Source: Nguyenibacter vanlangensis (lineage in GTDB: Bacteria; Pseudomonadota; Alphaproteobacteria; Acetobacterales; Acetobacteraceae). Taken from it: 64,000 nucleotides of DNA. A model generated the notes under the pieces. It searched no databases. It saw only the letters and a program-made list of their open reading frames with translations, and was not told where the DNA came from. Positions 1-10,497 of the stretch are shown here, piece by piece; position 1 is the stretch's first letter, and the number at the start of each line of letters is the position of its first letter. The position numbers and the translations under genes are program-made. Where the stretch lies: positions 4,109,501 through 4,173,500 of the forward strand of contig NZ_CP152276.1 of assembly GCF_038719015.1 (NCBI RefSeq), written 5' to 3'.

Positions 1-1
1 T

Positions 2-505
2 GCGTTATTGCATTACCTGCCCGGGCAACCACCCGCATCGCGGGCCGATGCGGCGCGCGCATGGCTGGCCCGTCCCGGGCACGGGCTGGATGCGGCCGAG
101 CAGGCCCGGCTGGCCGGACAGGTGCTGGCGGTGATGGAACACCCCGCCCTGATCCCGCTGTTCGGCCCGGCAAGCCGCGGCGAACAGCCGGTGGCGGGGG
201 TCGCGGGCGGTGCGGTGATCGTGGGGCAGGTCGATCGCATGGCGGTGCTGCCGGATGCGGTGCTGCTGTGCGATTTCAAGACGAATCGCCGCCCGCCCGA
301 CGATGTGGCGGCGACCCCGGTGCTGTATCTGCGGCAGATGGCGTCCTATCGCGCGCTGCTGTCCGCCCTCTATCCGGATCGGCCGGTTCGTTGCACCCTG
401 GTCTGGACTGAAGATGCCCGAATCATGGAACTGCCCGATTCGCTGCTGGCGTGCCATGCTCCGGACGACCCGGCCCCGGGTGGGCCCGGAGGATGGCAAT
501 CTTGA
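2..505 (+). CDS. addA: Double-strand break repair helicase-nuclease AddA, C-terminal fragment
   Basis: This is the last ~167 codons of a gene that begins upstream of the window. It reads as the C-terminal nuclease end of alphaproteobacterial AddA, partner of AddB in RecBCD-like processing of double-strand breaks. The visible part contains [10 protein letters not shown] followed by LLCDFKTNR, the D...D-x-K arrangement of the RecB-family nuclease site. The start is missing; the TGA stop is at 503-505. trxA follows 74 bases later on the same strand, the order seen in several Acetobacteraceae. The family call rests on motif and context; the helicase domains lie outside the window. Confidence 0.8.
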   Translation, partial: ALLHYLPGQPPASRADAARAWLARPGHGLDAAEQARLAGQVLAVMEHPALIPLFGPASRGEQPVAGVAGGAVIVGQVDRMAVLPDAVLLCDFKTNRRPPDDVAATPVLYLRQMASYRALLSALYPDRPVRCTLVWTEDARIMELPDSLLACHAPDDPAPGGPGGWQS

Positions 506-579
506 AACACGGCGGCCCGGCGCCATGTCCAGATGGAACCCGCCACTGGAACCCCCATTGGTACTCAAGGAGTAATGTG

Positions 580-906
580 ATGAGCGAAAATACCGTGGCC
601 GTCAGCGATGCCACTTTCGAAAGCGATGTCCTGAAGGCCGAGGGGCCTGTGCTGGTGGATTTCTGGGCCGAATGGTGCGGCCCGTGCAAGATGATCGCCC
701 CGGCGCTGGACGAGATCGGCGCTGAACTGAAGGGCAAGCTGACGGTCGCGAAAGTCAATATCGACGACAACCCGTCCACGCCCAACAAATATGCCGTGCG
801 GGGCATTCCGACCCTGATCCTGTTCAAGAACGGCCAGCCGGCCGCGACCAAGGTCGGTGCCCTGCCCAAGAGCCAGTTGAAGGAATGGGTCAAGGGCAGC
901 CTGTAG
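580..906 (+). CDS. trxA: Thioredoxin
   Basis: A 108-residue classical thioredoxin, a cytoplasmic dithiol-disulfide oxidoreductase reduced by thioredoxin reductase. The redox motif WCGPC gives Cys33 and Cys36, and the cis-proline loop (GIPTLILF) lies near residue 75. Length and sequence match TrxA of E. coli type. The ATG at 580 was chosen because AAGGAG at 567-572 is well spaced; a longer in-frame reading upstream has no ribosome binding site. It stands alone after addA and ends just before a strong hairpin that separates it from the convergent hopanoid operon. Confidence 0.97.
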   Translation: MSENTVAVSDATFESDVLKAEGPVLVDFWAEWCGPCKMIAPALDEIGAELKGKLTVAKVNIDDNPSTPNKYAVRGIPTLILFKNGQPAATKVGALPKSQLKEWVKGSL

Positions 907-911
907 GGCCC

Positions 912-958
912 TTATGGCGGAGGGTCATGGGGCCGAACCTCATGATCCTCCGCCATAA
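912..958. terminator. Bidirectional hairpin between trxA and hpnK
   Basis: The 12-base arms 912-923 and 947-958 are perfectly complementary. The stem continues inward (with G-U pairs) to a loop of about five bases near 933-937. It sits between the convergent trxA and hpnK stops. There is no long U tract on either side, so termination strength is inferred from the very stable stem. Confidence 0.75.
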
Positions 959-973
959 AGAGTCCCCGGCGCG

Positions 974-1813
974 TCAGGCCGACCAGTTGGCGAGGGTGGC
1001 GTGGCCGTGCGCCAGCCCGGCCCGGACGCCGGGACTGCACAGCGCCGCCAGTTCCCCCTGGTGGTCGTAGGTCGGCATCAGCCGGTTCAGCAGCGCGTTC
1101 TTCGCGGTCGCCGGGTGGAAATAGATTTCCGACAATCCGTCGGGCAGGTGCGCGGCCAGGGCGGCGACCCGGTCGGCGGTCATATGGCCGCTCCAGGCGA
1201 TGCCGAAGCACCAGTCATTGGTGCGCAGTCCCGCGCGGCGGGCCTGATGGCGCAGCAGGCCGGTCCAGCGGCGCAGCACCGCCGATCCCATCGAATCGCT
1301 GTAGGTCCCGGCCCCGATCAGCGGTTCGGGCGGTTCCATCGGCACCCGGACGGCCCGCAGCCCATAGCGCAGGCCGGTGCGGATCATCATCCGTCCGACC
1401 GTGGGGTGCAGGTGCATGTGCTTGTGGGCGTTGGCGTGGTCCAGCCGCAGCCCGGTCCGGGCGAAGGCGGCGAATTGCGCCTCGATCTCGGCGGCCAACT
1501 GGCGGCGTACCGCCGGGCGAAAGAAATAATTGACGCCCAGCCTGAGCTGATTGCCCGGAAACTGCCCGCTCTGGCCGACCAGCAGGGGAATCGCGTCGTG
1601 CGGCAGGACCGAGGGCCCCTCGATCGCCACCAGATGCAGCCCGACATGCAGCCCCGGCAGCCGCCGCGCCCGCGCCACCGCATCGGCCGCCGCCGGGCCG
1701 GCCACCATCAGGCTGGCGGTCGAGAGCAGCCCGTCGCGGTGGGCGATCTCGATGGCTTCGTTGACTTCTTCCGACAGGCCGAAATCATCGGCGGATACGA
1801 TGACGCGCTTCAT
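974..1813 (-). CDS. hpnK: Hopanoid biosynthesis deacetylase HpnK (YdjC/ChbG family)
   Basis: A 279-residue YdjC-fold carbohydrate deacetylase. In hopanoid producers HpnK is known to deacetylate the N-acetylglucosaminyl-bacteriohopanetetrol intermediate made by HpnI, before HpnJ ring contraction to the cyclitol ether. Visible family features are the N-terminal SADDFGLSEEVN metal-binding stretch, HVGLHL near residue 76, and the His-rich DHANAHKHMHLHP segment. It is the last gene of the leftward dxs-hpnM-hpnI-hpnJ-hpnK run, 52 bases after hpnJ, and ends next to a strong hairpin. The function comes from family and context. Confidence 0.93.
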   Translation of the reverse strand: MKRVIVSADDFGLSEEVNEAIEIAHRDGLLSTASLMVAGPAAADAVARARRLPGLHVGLHLVAIEGPSVLPHDAIPLLVGQSGQFPGNQLRLGVNYFFRPAVRRQLAAEIEAQFAAFARTGLRLDHANAHKHMHLHPTVGRMMIRTGLRYGLRAVRVPMEPPEPLIGAGTYSDSMGSAVLRRWTGLLRHQARRAGLRTNDWCFGIAWSGHMTADRVAALAAHLPDGLSEIYFHPATAKNALLNRLMPTYDHQGELAALCSPGVRAGLAHGHATLANWSA

Positions 1814-1865
1814 GGGATGGGTCCCCGTCGCGCGCCGGGGCGGCCGCCCCGGCGCGCGACCGGAC

Positions 1866-3290
1866 TCAGGCCGCGCGGCGGTCGCGCAGGAACTGGAAGA
1901 ATTCCACGCCCTCGCGCAGGCGGCGCTTCATCATCTGCGGGCTGCGCACCATCTCGCCGACGATCGAGGCGATCTTCGGCGCGCGGAAATAGAATTTCCG
2001 GTAGAATTCCTCGACACTGCCGAAGATTTCGGTGTGCGACAGGTGCGGATAGTGCAGCGGCGCGATCTGCACGCCGTTCTCGTCGATCAGCTCGGCGTTG
2101 CTTTCGTCCAGCCAGCCATTCTCGGTCGCCTGGCGGTGCAGGAACGTACCGGGATAGGGCGCGGCCAGCGACACCTGCAGCGTGTGCGGGTTGATCTCGG
2201 TGGCGAACTTGATCGTCTCCTGGATCGTCTCCTTGGTCTCGCCGGGCAGGCCCAGGATGAACGTGCCGTGGATCTTGATCCCCAGCTCGTGGCAGTTCCT
2301 GGTGAATTCGCGCGCCACTTCGACGCGCATGCCCTTCTTGATGTTGTGCAGGATCTGCTGGTTGCCGCTCTCATAGCCCACCAGCAGCAGGCGCAGCCCG
2401 TTATCCTTCAGCACTTCCAGCGTCTTGCGGGGCACGTTCGCCTTGGCGTTGCACGACCAGGTGACGCCCATCTTGCCCAGTTCCCGCGCGATCGCCTCGG
2501 CGCGCGGCAGGTCGTCGGTGAAGGTGTCGTCGTCGAAGAAGAATTCCTTGACCTGCGGGAAATATTGCCGTGCCAGGCGGATTTCGGCCGCCACGTGCTC
2601 GGGGCTGCGGGTGCGGTAATGATGGCCGCCGACCGTCTGCGGCCACAGGCAGAAGGTGCAGCGCGACTTGCAGCCGCGGCCGGTATAGATCGAGATATAC
2701 GGGTGCATCAGGTACCCGATGAAATAATCCTCGATCTTCAGGTCGCGCTTGTACACTTCGGTGACGAAGGGCAGGCTGTCCATGTTCTCGATCATGGCGC
2801 GATCGCGGTTATGGACGACGACCCCGTCGGCGTTGCGCCAGGAAATGCCGTCCACGTCCTTCAGGTCGCGGCCCTCGGCGATCTCCTTGATCGTGAAGTC
2901 GAATTCGTTGCGCGCCACGAAGTCGACCGGCGCGCCCTTCAGCAGGCTTTCCTCGGGCTGGACGGCGACCTTGGCGCCGACCATGCCGATCTTCAGCGAC
3001 GGGTTGGCGTCCTTGAGCATCTGCGCCACCCGCACGTCCGACGCGAAGGACGGGGTCGAGGTGTGCATCACGACCAGATCGCGGTTGCGCACGTCCTGCA
3101 GGATCGGCTCCATCCCCATGCGGGCCGGCGGCGCGTCGATCAGGCGGCTGCCCGCGACCAGGGCGGCGGGCTGCGCCAGCCAGGTCGGATACCAGAAGGA
3201 CCGGATTTCCCGCTTGGCCTGATAGCGGGACCCGGCGCCGCCGTCGAAACCGTCGAAGGAAGGGGGTTGCAGGAATAATGTCTTCATCAT
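1866..3290 (-). CDS. hpnJ: Hopanoid biosynthesis radical SAM protein HpnJ
   Basis: A 474-residue B12-binding-type radical SAM enzyme. HpnJ is known to convert the glucosaminyl headgroup of bacteriohopanetetrol to the cyclitol ether. An N-terminal cobalamin-binding-like domain (residues ~1-160) precedes the radical SAM core. The 4Fe-4S motif CxxxCxxC is at Cys207, Cys211 and Cys214 (GRGCKSRCTFC). Two adjacent ATG codons open the frame, and the second at 3287 is equally possible. It lies 79 bases after hpnI and 52 before hpnK in the same operon. Confidence 0.94.
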   Translation of the reverse strand: MMKTLFLQPPSFDGFDGGAGSRYQAKREIRSFWYPTWLAQPAALVAGSRLIDAPPARMGMEPILQDVRNRDLVVMHTSTPSFASDVRVAQMLKDANPSLKIGMVGAKVAVQPEESLLKGAPVDFVARNEFDFTIKEIAEGRDLKDVDGISWRNADGVVVHNRDRAMIENMDSLPFVTEVYKRDLKIEDYFIGYLMHPYISIYTGRGCKSRCTFCLWPQTVGGHHYRTRSPEHVAAEIRLARQYFPQVKEFFFDDDTFTDDLPRAEAIARELGKMGVTWSCNAKANVPRKTLEVLKDNGLRLLLVGYESGNQQILHNIKKGMRVEVAREFTRNCHELGIKIHGTFILGLPGETKETIQETIKFATEINPHTLQVSLAAPYPGTFLHRQATENGWLDESNAELIDENGVQIAPLHYPHLSHTEIFGSVEEFYRKFYFRAPKIASIVGEMVRSPQMMKRRLREGVEFFQFLRDRRAA

Positions 3291-3369
3291 GATACGCAGA
3301 TCCTCGGGCGTGGGGATTGGGGGTCCGGCACGGCCTGCTTTGCTATGTCCTTGGTCGCGTGGGCATGCG

Positions 3370-4551
3370 CTACTCGCCCGGCGCGACGGGGTGGGATGGA
3401 GGCGTCATAACCGAATGTGGCGCGAGATGCATCGTCTGTCCACGCCATGCCACGCGCGTGCCGCTGACGCTACCGACCATGACGCCCGCCGAGATCCAGT
3501 CCCGCACCGGCAGCATCAGCAGCGGCAGCAGGCTGCGCTGGGCCAGCAGCCGGTCCATCACGAAGGCGGTGACGGCGCGGCTGAACCAGACGGCCAGGAA
3601 CACGCCCCAGCTCCAGCGCGCATGGGGTTGCAGCAGGACCGCCAGCGCGGCCCAGAACAGCGGGAGCTGGATGGCCGACGCGGCATAGCCGGCCGGCTCC
3701 AGCGTCTTCACCGTCCGGCCCCAGCGCAGTTCGTGCGTCAGCACGTCGCCGAATCCCGGTTCGCCGACCGTGGTCCAGGTCATGCACGAGGCGATGGCGA
3801 TCTCCAGCCCGCGCTCGCGCACCAGCCGCCCCAGCATCGCGTCGTCGGCGACGTGGTGTACCAGGGCCGGCAGGCCGCCGATATGCTCCAGCGTCTCGCG
3901 CCGCAGCGCCATGGTGGCGCCCAGGCAGTCCTGCCGCCCCAGATAGCGCGACAGCATCACCCCGGGCAGGAAATTATGGTTGATGTGGCAGGCCGCCAGC
4001 AGGCGCGCCATGCTGGGCGTGGCCGGCAGGCCGGCATAGAGCGTCGTCGCCAGCCCGACCCCGGGCTGCGCCAGCGCGTGGACGACGTGGCGCAGATAAT
4101 CCGGCGCGACATGGATGTCCGAGTCGGAGATGACCAGGACATCGTGCCGCGCGCGCGGCAGCATGTTGATCAGATTGCCGATCTTGCGATTGACCCCGTG
4201 ATAGGTCGGGTCGATCACCAGGTCGATCGCAACCCCGGGATGGCGTGCGCGCAGGCGCTGCACGATGGCGATCGCCGGGTCGCCCGCATCCTGCACGCCG
4301 AAGACGATCTGCAGATACGGATAATCCTGCGTGCAGAAGCTCTCCAGAGCCTCTTCCAGCAGGGGCTCGTCGCCATGCAGGGGCTTCAGGATCGTGACCG
4401 GCGGCAATGCGTCGCCGGCGGGGACGTGCCGCTCGTTCCAGCGGAATCGGGCGACCAGCCCCGTGCCCAGCGCCGCCTGCATGCAACCGGCTGCCGCGAC
4501 CAGGGTGGCCAGACCGGCGGGTGAGACAAGGGCATGCAGCGGCGCGAACAT
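3370..4551 (-). CDS. hpnI: Hopanoid glycosyltransferase HpnI
   Basis: A 393-residue family-2, ceramide-glucosyltransferase-like membrane enzyme. HpnI is known to transfer N-acetylglucosamine to bacteriohopanetetrol. The nucleotide-sugar metal motif DSD is at residues 143-145, the likely catalytic DD at 236-237, and a variant of the processive (Q/R)xxRW motif appears as ELRWGR near 274-279. One N-terminal and several C-terminal hydrophobic stretches (about 10-30 and 285-355) suggest an inner-membrane enzyme facing the cytoplasm. It lies 96 bases downstream of hpnM, and its product feeds HpnK and HpnJ encoded next. Confidence 0.92.
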   Translation of the reverse strand: MFAPLHALVSPAGLATLVAAAGCMQAALGTGLVARFRWNERHVPAGDALPPVTILKPLHGDEPLLEEALESFCTQDYPYLQIVFGVQDAGDPAIAIVQRLRARHPGVAIDLVIDPTYHGVNRKIGNLINMLPRARHDVLVISDSDIHVAPDYLRHVVHALAQPGVGLATTLYAGLPATPSMARLLAACHINHNFLPGVMLSRYLGRQDCLGATMALRRETLEHIGGLPALVHHVADDAMLGRLVRERGLEIAIASCMTWTTVGEPGFGDVLTHELRWGRTVKTLEPAGYAASAIQLPLFWAALAVLLQPHARWSWGVFLAVWFSRAVTAFVMDRLLAQRSLLPLLMLPVRDWISAGVMVGSVSGTRVAWRGQTMHLAPHSVMTPPSHPVAPGE

Positions 4552-4647
4552 TCTCTTTCCGGCAGGGGGACGCGGGCCGTCAGCAGACGGAGGCGGGGTC
4601 GACGAAGGGGTGGCACATAGGATTCGGGCCGGCGCCGGCGGGGGCGG

Positions 4648-5340
4648 TCAGCCCTCGGAGAACGCCTTGACCTTCTTCTCTAGCAGCGAGATCAGGTTCT
4701 GCACATTCCCCGACGCCAGTGTCGAGCTGAAATCGGAGCGTTGTGCAGCAACTTGGCTGATGTGTGCATTCAGCAACACATCGACGATGTGCCAGCCCTG
4801 GGGGCCGGGACGCATCACGTAATCGATCTCGGTGCCGTCGGGATCGTCGGTCGAACCGATATGGGTGGTCACGATCTGGTCGCTGCCCACGGGCGAGGGG
4901 CGCGGCGCCGGATTGACGTTGAAACGGGCATCGCCCCCCGGCTTGAAGCTGGAGACGTAGCGCGCCACGGTGAACTGGCGGAACACGGACAGCAATTTCT
5001 GCCGGTCGTCCCCGGACAGCCCGCCATAGCGCAGGCCCACCGATGCCCGCAGCACGGTTTCCAAATCATAAACCTTGTCCACCACCGGGGCCAGGATCTG
5101 GGCGCGCTGGGCGAAGGAACTGCCGGTCGCGGCCTGGATCTGCTGCAACGCGGCGTAGAGCGCGCTGACGGGACCGACCGCCGCTGCCGGGGCCTGCGTT
5201 CCGGCCTGGGCCCCGGTTTGGGCCCCAGTTTGGGCAGAGGCCGCGGCGGGACCAAAGACCGGCGCGGCGACCGGCAGAACCGCCAGGCCCACGCCCAGCG
5301 CCACGGGGAGGGAAAACGTCAAGCGTCGCATCACCATCAT
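4648..5340 (-). CDS. hpnM: Hopanoid-associated periplasmic lipid-carrier protein HpnM (MlaC/Ttg2D family)
   Basis: A 230-residue secreted protein. The N-terminal Arg-rich, hydrophobic segment ending near AASAQT is a Sec signal peptide, followed by short TGAQ repeats and an MlaC/Ttg2D domain. Proteins of this family shuttle lipids across the periplasm; HpnM is assumed to do so for hopanoids. Start codons ATG 5340, ATG 5337 and ATG 5331 are all possible. The first overlaps the dxs stop as ATGA (5337-5340), which implies translational coupling. This overlap also fixes the correct reading frame of the dxs 3' end. Confidence 0.9.
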   Translation of the reverse strand: MMVMRRLTFSLPVALGVGLAVLPVAAPVFGPAAASAQTGAQTGAQAGTQAPAAAVGPVSALYAALQQIQAATGSSFAQRAQILAPVVDKVYDLETVLRASVGLRYGGLSGDDRQKLLSVFRQFTVARYVSSFKPGGDARFNVNPAPRPSPVGSDQIVTTHIGSTDDPDGTEIDYVMRPGPQGWHIVDVLLNAHISQVAAQRSDFSSTLASGNVQNLISLLEKKVKAFSEG

Positions 5341-7431
5341 GATTTCGGTCCGATTGTCGCCTTTAGCAAGGGTGGGGATACGCGCGCGGCGTTGCCGGTT
5401 CGAACGCCCAGGGCGTTTCGCGCGCATGCGGCGATGGCCTGTGCGTCGAGACCTGCCTCGCGATATTGGGCGTCCTGAGTGTTGTGGTCGATGAAGCGGT
5501 CCGGGAGCGTCATGGGCCGGACGCGGACGGTGTCGAGCAGTCCGTTGCGGGCCAGATGGTGCATGACGAAGGCGCCGAATCCGCCCTCGGCGCCGTCCTC
5601 GACGGTCAGCAGCACGGCATGGTTGCGGGCGAGGTTGTCGATCAGCGCGGTGTCCAGCGGCTTGGCGAAGCGCGCGTCGGCGATGGTGGGCGGCAGGCCC
5701 CCGGCGGCCAGCAGGTCGGCGGCCTTCAGCACGTCGGCCAGGCGGGTGCCCAGCGACAGGATGGCGATGCCGCCCTTTTTCGCGCCCGGACTGGCGGCCC
5801 ATCTCGCGGATGATCCGTCCGCGGCCGATTTCCAGCACGCTGCCCTGTTCGGGCAGGGCCAGGCCCAGCCCGTTGCCGCGCGGATAGCGCAGCGCGATCG
5901 GCCCGTCATCGAAGGCGCATGCGGTGGCCGTCATGTGCAGCAGCTCCAGCTCGTCGCTGGGGGCCATGATGGTCATGCCCGGCAGGCAGCCCAGATAGTT
6001 CAGGTCGAACGACCCGGCGTGGGTGGCGCCGTCGGCGCCGACCAGGCCGGCGCGGTCGATGGCGAAGCGCACCGGCAGGTTCTGCAGCACCACGTCGTGC
6101 ATCACCTGGTCGTAGGCGCGCTGCAGGAAGGTGGAATAGATCGCGCAGAACGGGCGCAGCCCCTCGGTCGCCATGCCGGCGGCGAAGGTCACGGCATGCT
6201 GCTCGGCGATGCCGACATCGAAGAACCGCTCGGGGCAGGCGCGGGCGAAGGCGTCCAGCCCGGTGCCCGACGGCATGGCGGCGGTGATGGCCACGATCCG
6301 TTCGTCCTGCCGGGCGCAGCGCACCAGTTCGCGGCTGAACACCGCGGTATAGCTGGGCGGTCCCGGCGGGGCCTTGCTCTGCTCGCCGGTGACGACGTTG
6401 AACTTCGCCACGGCGTGATATTTGTCGCCCGCCGCCTCGGCCGGGCGATAGCCGCGGCCCTTCTCGGTGACGACATGCAGCAGGATGGGGCCCTTGTCGT
6501 CGGCGTCGCGCAGGTTGCGCAGGATGGGCACGAGCTGGCTCATGTCGTGGCCGTCGACCGGACCGACATAATAGAAGCCCAGCTCCTCGAACAGCGTGCC
6601 GCCCGTGATCATGCCGCGGGCATATTCCTCGGCCTTCTTGGCGGTGCGTTCCAGCCGGTCGGGCAGGCGGCGCACCATCTTGCCGGCCAGGTCGCGCAGG
6701 CCGAGGAACTGGCGCGAGGACATCAGCCGCGACAGATAGGCGGACATGGCGCCGACCGGCGGGGCGATCGACATCTCGTTGTCGTTCAGCACCACGATCA
6801 GGCGCGAGGCGCCGGGCCCGGCGGCCGCGGCATTGTTCATCGCCTCATAGGCCATGCCGGCCGAGATCGAGCCGTCGCCGATCACGGCGACGACATTGCG
6901 CTCGCGATAGGCGGGATCGTGGGCGGCGCGCAGATGGTGCGCCACGGCCATGCCCAGCCCGGCGGAGATCGAGGTCGAGGAATGGGCGGCGCCGAACGGG
7001 TCGTATTCGCTCTCGGAGCGGCGGGTGAAGCCCGACAGGCCGCCCGGCTGGCGCAGGGTGCGGATGGCCGCGCGCCGCCCGGTCAGGATCTTGTGGGGAT
7101 AGGCCTGGTGGCCGACATCCCAGACGATCCGGTCGGCAGGCGTGTCGAACACCGCATGCAGCGCCACCGTCAGCTCGACCACGCCCAGCGACGCACCCAG
7201 ATGCCCGCCCGTCGTCGATACCGCGTCCACCGTCTCGGCCCGCAGTTCCTCCGCCAACTGCCTCAATTGCTCGATCGACAGGTTGCGCAGGTCCGCCGGA
7301 TACGAAACCCGATCCAAAAGCGGAAAGCGCCCGCGCGTCGGCTCGCCGCCGGGCCCGGTACGGCCGGCTCCGAATCCGGACGTGCCGGCGGGCTGTTGGG
7401 GGGTCGGCTGATCCATGACGTTTACGCTCAT
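5337..7431 (-). CDS. dxs: 1-deoxy-D-xylulose-5-phosphate synthase, frameshifted as written
   Basis: DXS condenses pyruvate and glyceraldehyde-3-phosphate with thiamine diphosphate, the first step of the MEP pathway that supplies isoprenoid units for hopanoids. Visible features are GGHLG at ~75-79, GHQAYPHK, the ThDP-magnesium motif GDGSIS...NN (185-200) and [15 protein letters not shown]. The reading frame is lost near 5785-5787, and the last ~150 codons ([11 protein letters not shown] to the end) are in the +1 frame. Removing one base of the CCC at 5785-5787 gives a 698-codon gene ending in the ATGA overlap with hpnM. Without the correction the frame runs on into hpnM as one open fusion. Start is ATG 7431 (weak RBS) or ATG 7416. 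Sequencing error or real mutation cannot be told apart here. Confidence 0.88.
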
Positions 7432-7811
7432 TTTATGTTTGCCAGGTAGCCGCCCGGGGGCGGGCGATTCCTGATCCGGTCTGTTTGCGACGTCACCGAG
7501 CCGGATACGCGTAACGCCTTCTGGTCCGATGCGGTTTGCTTTTACTCCCGGAGCCGCAGCAAATACAGAGTCTCCCTGAAAGGTGTGGTGATTAGGGCAC
7601 AGTGCGTGCGTTGGGAATTGAGTAAAGCCCCCGAATTGTCCTATACCCCCCAAAACGGGATCGCGGCGCGTCGTTCGTCCGCAACCTCGATATGAGTCTC
7701 GCGCACGGCTTGGACCGCCCGCACTTGTTATCCTCCGTGCGAACGTGTCCATAATAAGGTCACATGTTTTGAAAAAGGCCGGCGCGCAGCCGGTTCAGGA
7801 GCTGAGGTTTC
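7432..7811. promoter_or_regulatory. 380-bp divergent control region between dxs and hpnH
   Basis: No gene is supported here. It must hold the promoters of both the leftward dxs-hpn operon and the rightward hpnH. For hpnH a possible sigma-70-like pair is TTGTTA (7725-7730) and CATAAT (7750-7755), but the 19-base spacer is long. A ribosome binding site AGGAG/TGAGG (7797-7807) precedes the hpnH ATG. I could not pick out a convincing promoter for dxs. Confidence 0.45.
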
Positions 7812-8990
<1,179 letters not shown>

Positions 8991-9038
8991 TCTCCCCCCG
9001 GCCGGTATCCGGCTGGCGGTATCCGATCGCGTCGAGGG

Positions 9039-9064
9039 AATGGCGGGGGTGTCCCCGCCATTTT
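9039..9064 (+). terminator. Rho-independent terminator after hpnH
   Basis: A 10-bp stem with arms 9039-9048 and 9053-9062 closes on a GTGT loop and runs into a short T stretch (9061-9064). It lies 48 bases after the hpnH stop. Confidence 0.8.
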
Positions 9065-9167
9065 CCTATCGGGCGTCTTATATCGGCCGTCTTATATCGA
9101 GCGTCCGGCGCGCAACGTCGCCCAGGCGATTTCACCGCATCGCGATCTGCTTTAGGATGCGGCCATC

Positions 9168-10457
9168 ATGATCGCGCCGCTCGTCGTCATTGTTCTTCTC
9201 GTCCTTCTCAACGGCGTCTTCGCCATGGGGGAACTGGCCCTGATCTCGGCCCGCCCCGCCCGGTTGCGGATCCTGCACCGCAACGGCGTCAAGGGCGCCC
9301 AGCGGGCCCAGCGCCTGGCCGAGGACCCGCAGAGCTTCCTTCCCACCGTGCAGGTCGGCATTACCCTGGTCTCGATCCTGGAGGGGACCTATGGCGGCAC
9401 CCAGATCGAGGCCGGGCTGACGCCCTGGCTGGGCGGGTTCGCGCTGCTGCGCCCGTTCGCCCCCGAACTGTCGATCGCCATCGTCGTGGTCTCGATCACC
9501 TCGCTGATGCTGGTGCTGGGCGAACTGGTGCCCAAGCAACTGGCGCTGCGCCATCCCGAGATCATCGCCGCGCGCCTGTCGCTGCTGCTGGAAGGGCTTG
9601 CCCGGCTGGTCCGTCCGGCGGTCTGGGTGCTCGGCCGGTCGTCGAACCTGGTGCTGCGCCTGATGGGCGTGGGGTCGGCCACGCGCGAGGCCCTGACCGA
9701 GGAGGAACTGAAAGCCTATATCGCCGAGGGCGCGCAGTCCGGCGTGCTGGAGCAGGCCGAGCGCGACATGATCGAGCGCCTGCTGCGCCTGGCGGACCGG
9801 CCGGTGCGTGCGATCATGACCCCGCGGAACGAACTGGTCTGGATCGAGCGCAAGGCCAGCCGTGAGGAACTGCGCCGCATGCTGCGCCAGACCGCCTATA
9901 CCCGCATCGTGGTCTGCGACGGCGGGGTGGACAATCCGGTCGGCGTCATCCTGGCCAAGGACATGCTGGATTGCCTGCTGGATGGGCGTCCCGTCTCGAT
10001 CGAGGCCGGGCTGCGCAAGCCGGTGGTGGTACCCGATACGATTTCCGCCTTCGACATGGTGGAGCGGATGCGCACCGTCGCCGCAGGCATGGCCCTGGTC
10101 CTGGACGAGTACGGCTCGTTCGAAGGCGTGGTCACCGCCTCGGACCTGTTCGAGGCCATCGTCGGCGAGCATCACGAGGCCGGAGGCGCGCCCAGCGCCC
10201 ATCTGGCGCCGGACGACGTGCTGGTCCTGGACGGGTTCATGCCGGTCGACGAACTGAAGGACCGGCTGGGCCTGGCCGACCTGCCCGACGAAGGCAGCTA
10301 TCACACGCTGGGCGGGCTGATCCTGGCGCTGCTGCGCCGGGTGCCGGCGGCGGGAGACAAGGTGGTGTTCTCCGGCTGGCTGTTCGAGGTCCAGGAGATG
10401 GACCAGCGCCGGGTGATGCGGGTCAGGGCCAGCCGGCAGGCCTTCGCCGAAAACTGA
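9168..10457 (+). CDS. CNNM/CBS-domain transporter of the hemolysin C/CorC family
   Basis: A 429-residue membrane protein with the order CNNM (DUF21) transmembrane domain (~5-190), tandem CBS domains (~205-325) and a CorC_HlyC domain (~340-425). The family is implicated in magnesium/cobalt efflux or homeostasis; the old name hemolysin is misleading. Hydrophobic segments are seen at residues 3-20, ~100-120 and ~135-155, and the conserved LGELVPKQLALRHP motif is present. ATG 9168 follows TTTAGGATG. It stands alone between the hpnH terminator and a convergent lytic transglycosylase 40 bases away. Confidence 0.88.
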   Translation: MIAPLVVIVLLVLLNGVFAMGELALISARPARLRILHRNGVKGAQRAQRLAEDPQSFLPTVQVGITLVSILEGTYGGTQIEAGLTPWLGGFALLRPFAPELSIAIVVVSITSLMLVLGELVPKQLALRHPEIIAARLSLLLEGLARLVRPAVWVLGRSSNLVLRLMGVGSATREALTEEELKAYIAEGAQSGVLEQAERDMIERLLRLADRPVRAIMTPRNELVWIERKASREELRRMLRQTAYTRIVVCDGGVDNPVGVILAKDMLDCLLDGRPVSIEAGLRKPVVVPDTISAFDMVERMRTVAAGMALVLDEYGSFEGVVTASDLFEAIVGEHHEAGGAPSAHLAPDDVLVLDGFMPVDELKDRLGLADLPDEGSYHTLGGLILALLRRVPAAGDKVVFSGWLFEVQEMDQRRVMRVRASRQAFAEN

Positions 10458-10497
10458 AGGGCCGCCGGCCGAAGGCTCATCCCCCTCTGTCCGGCGA

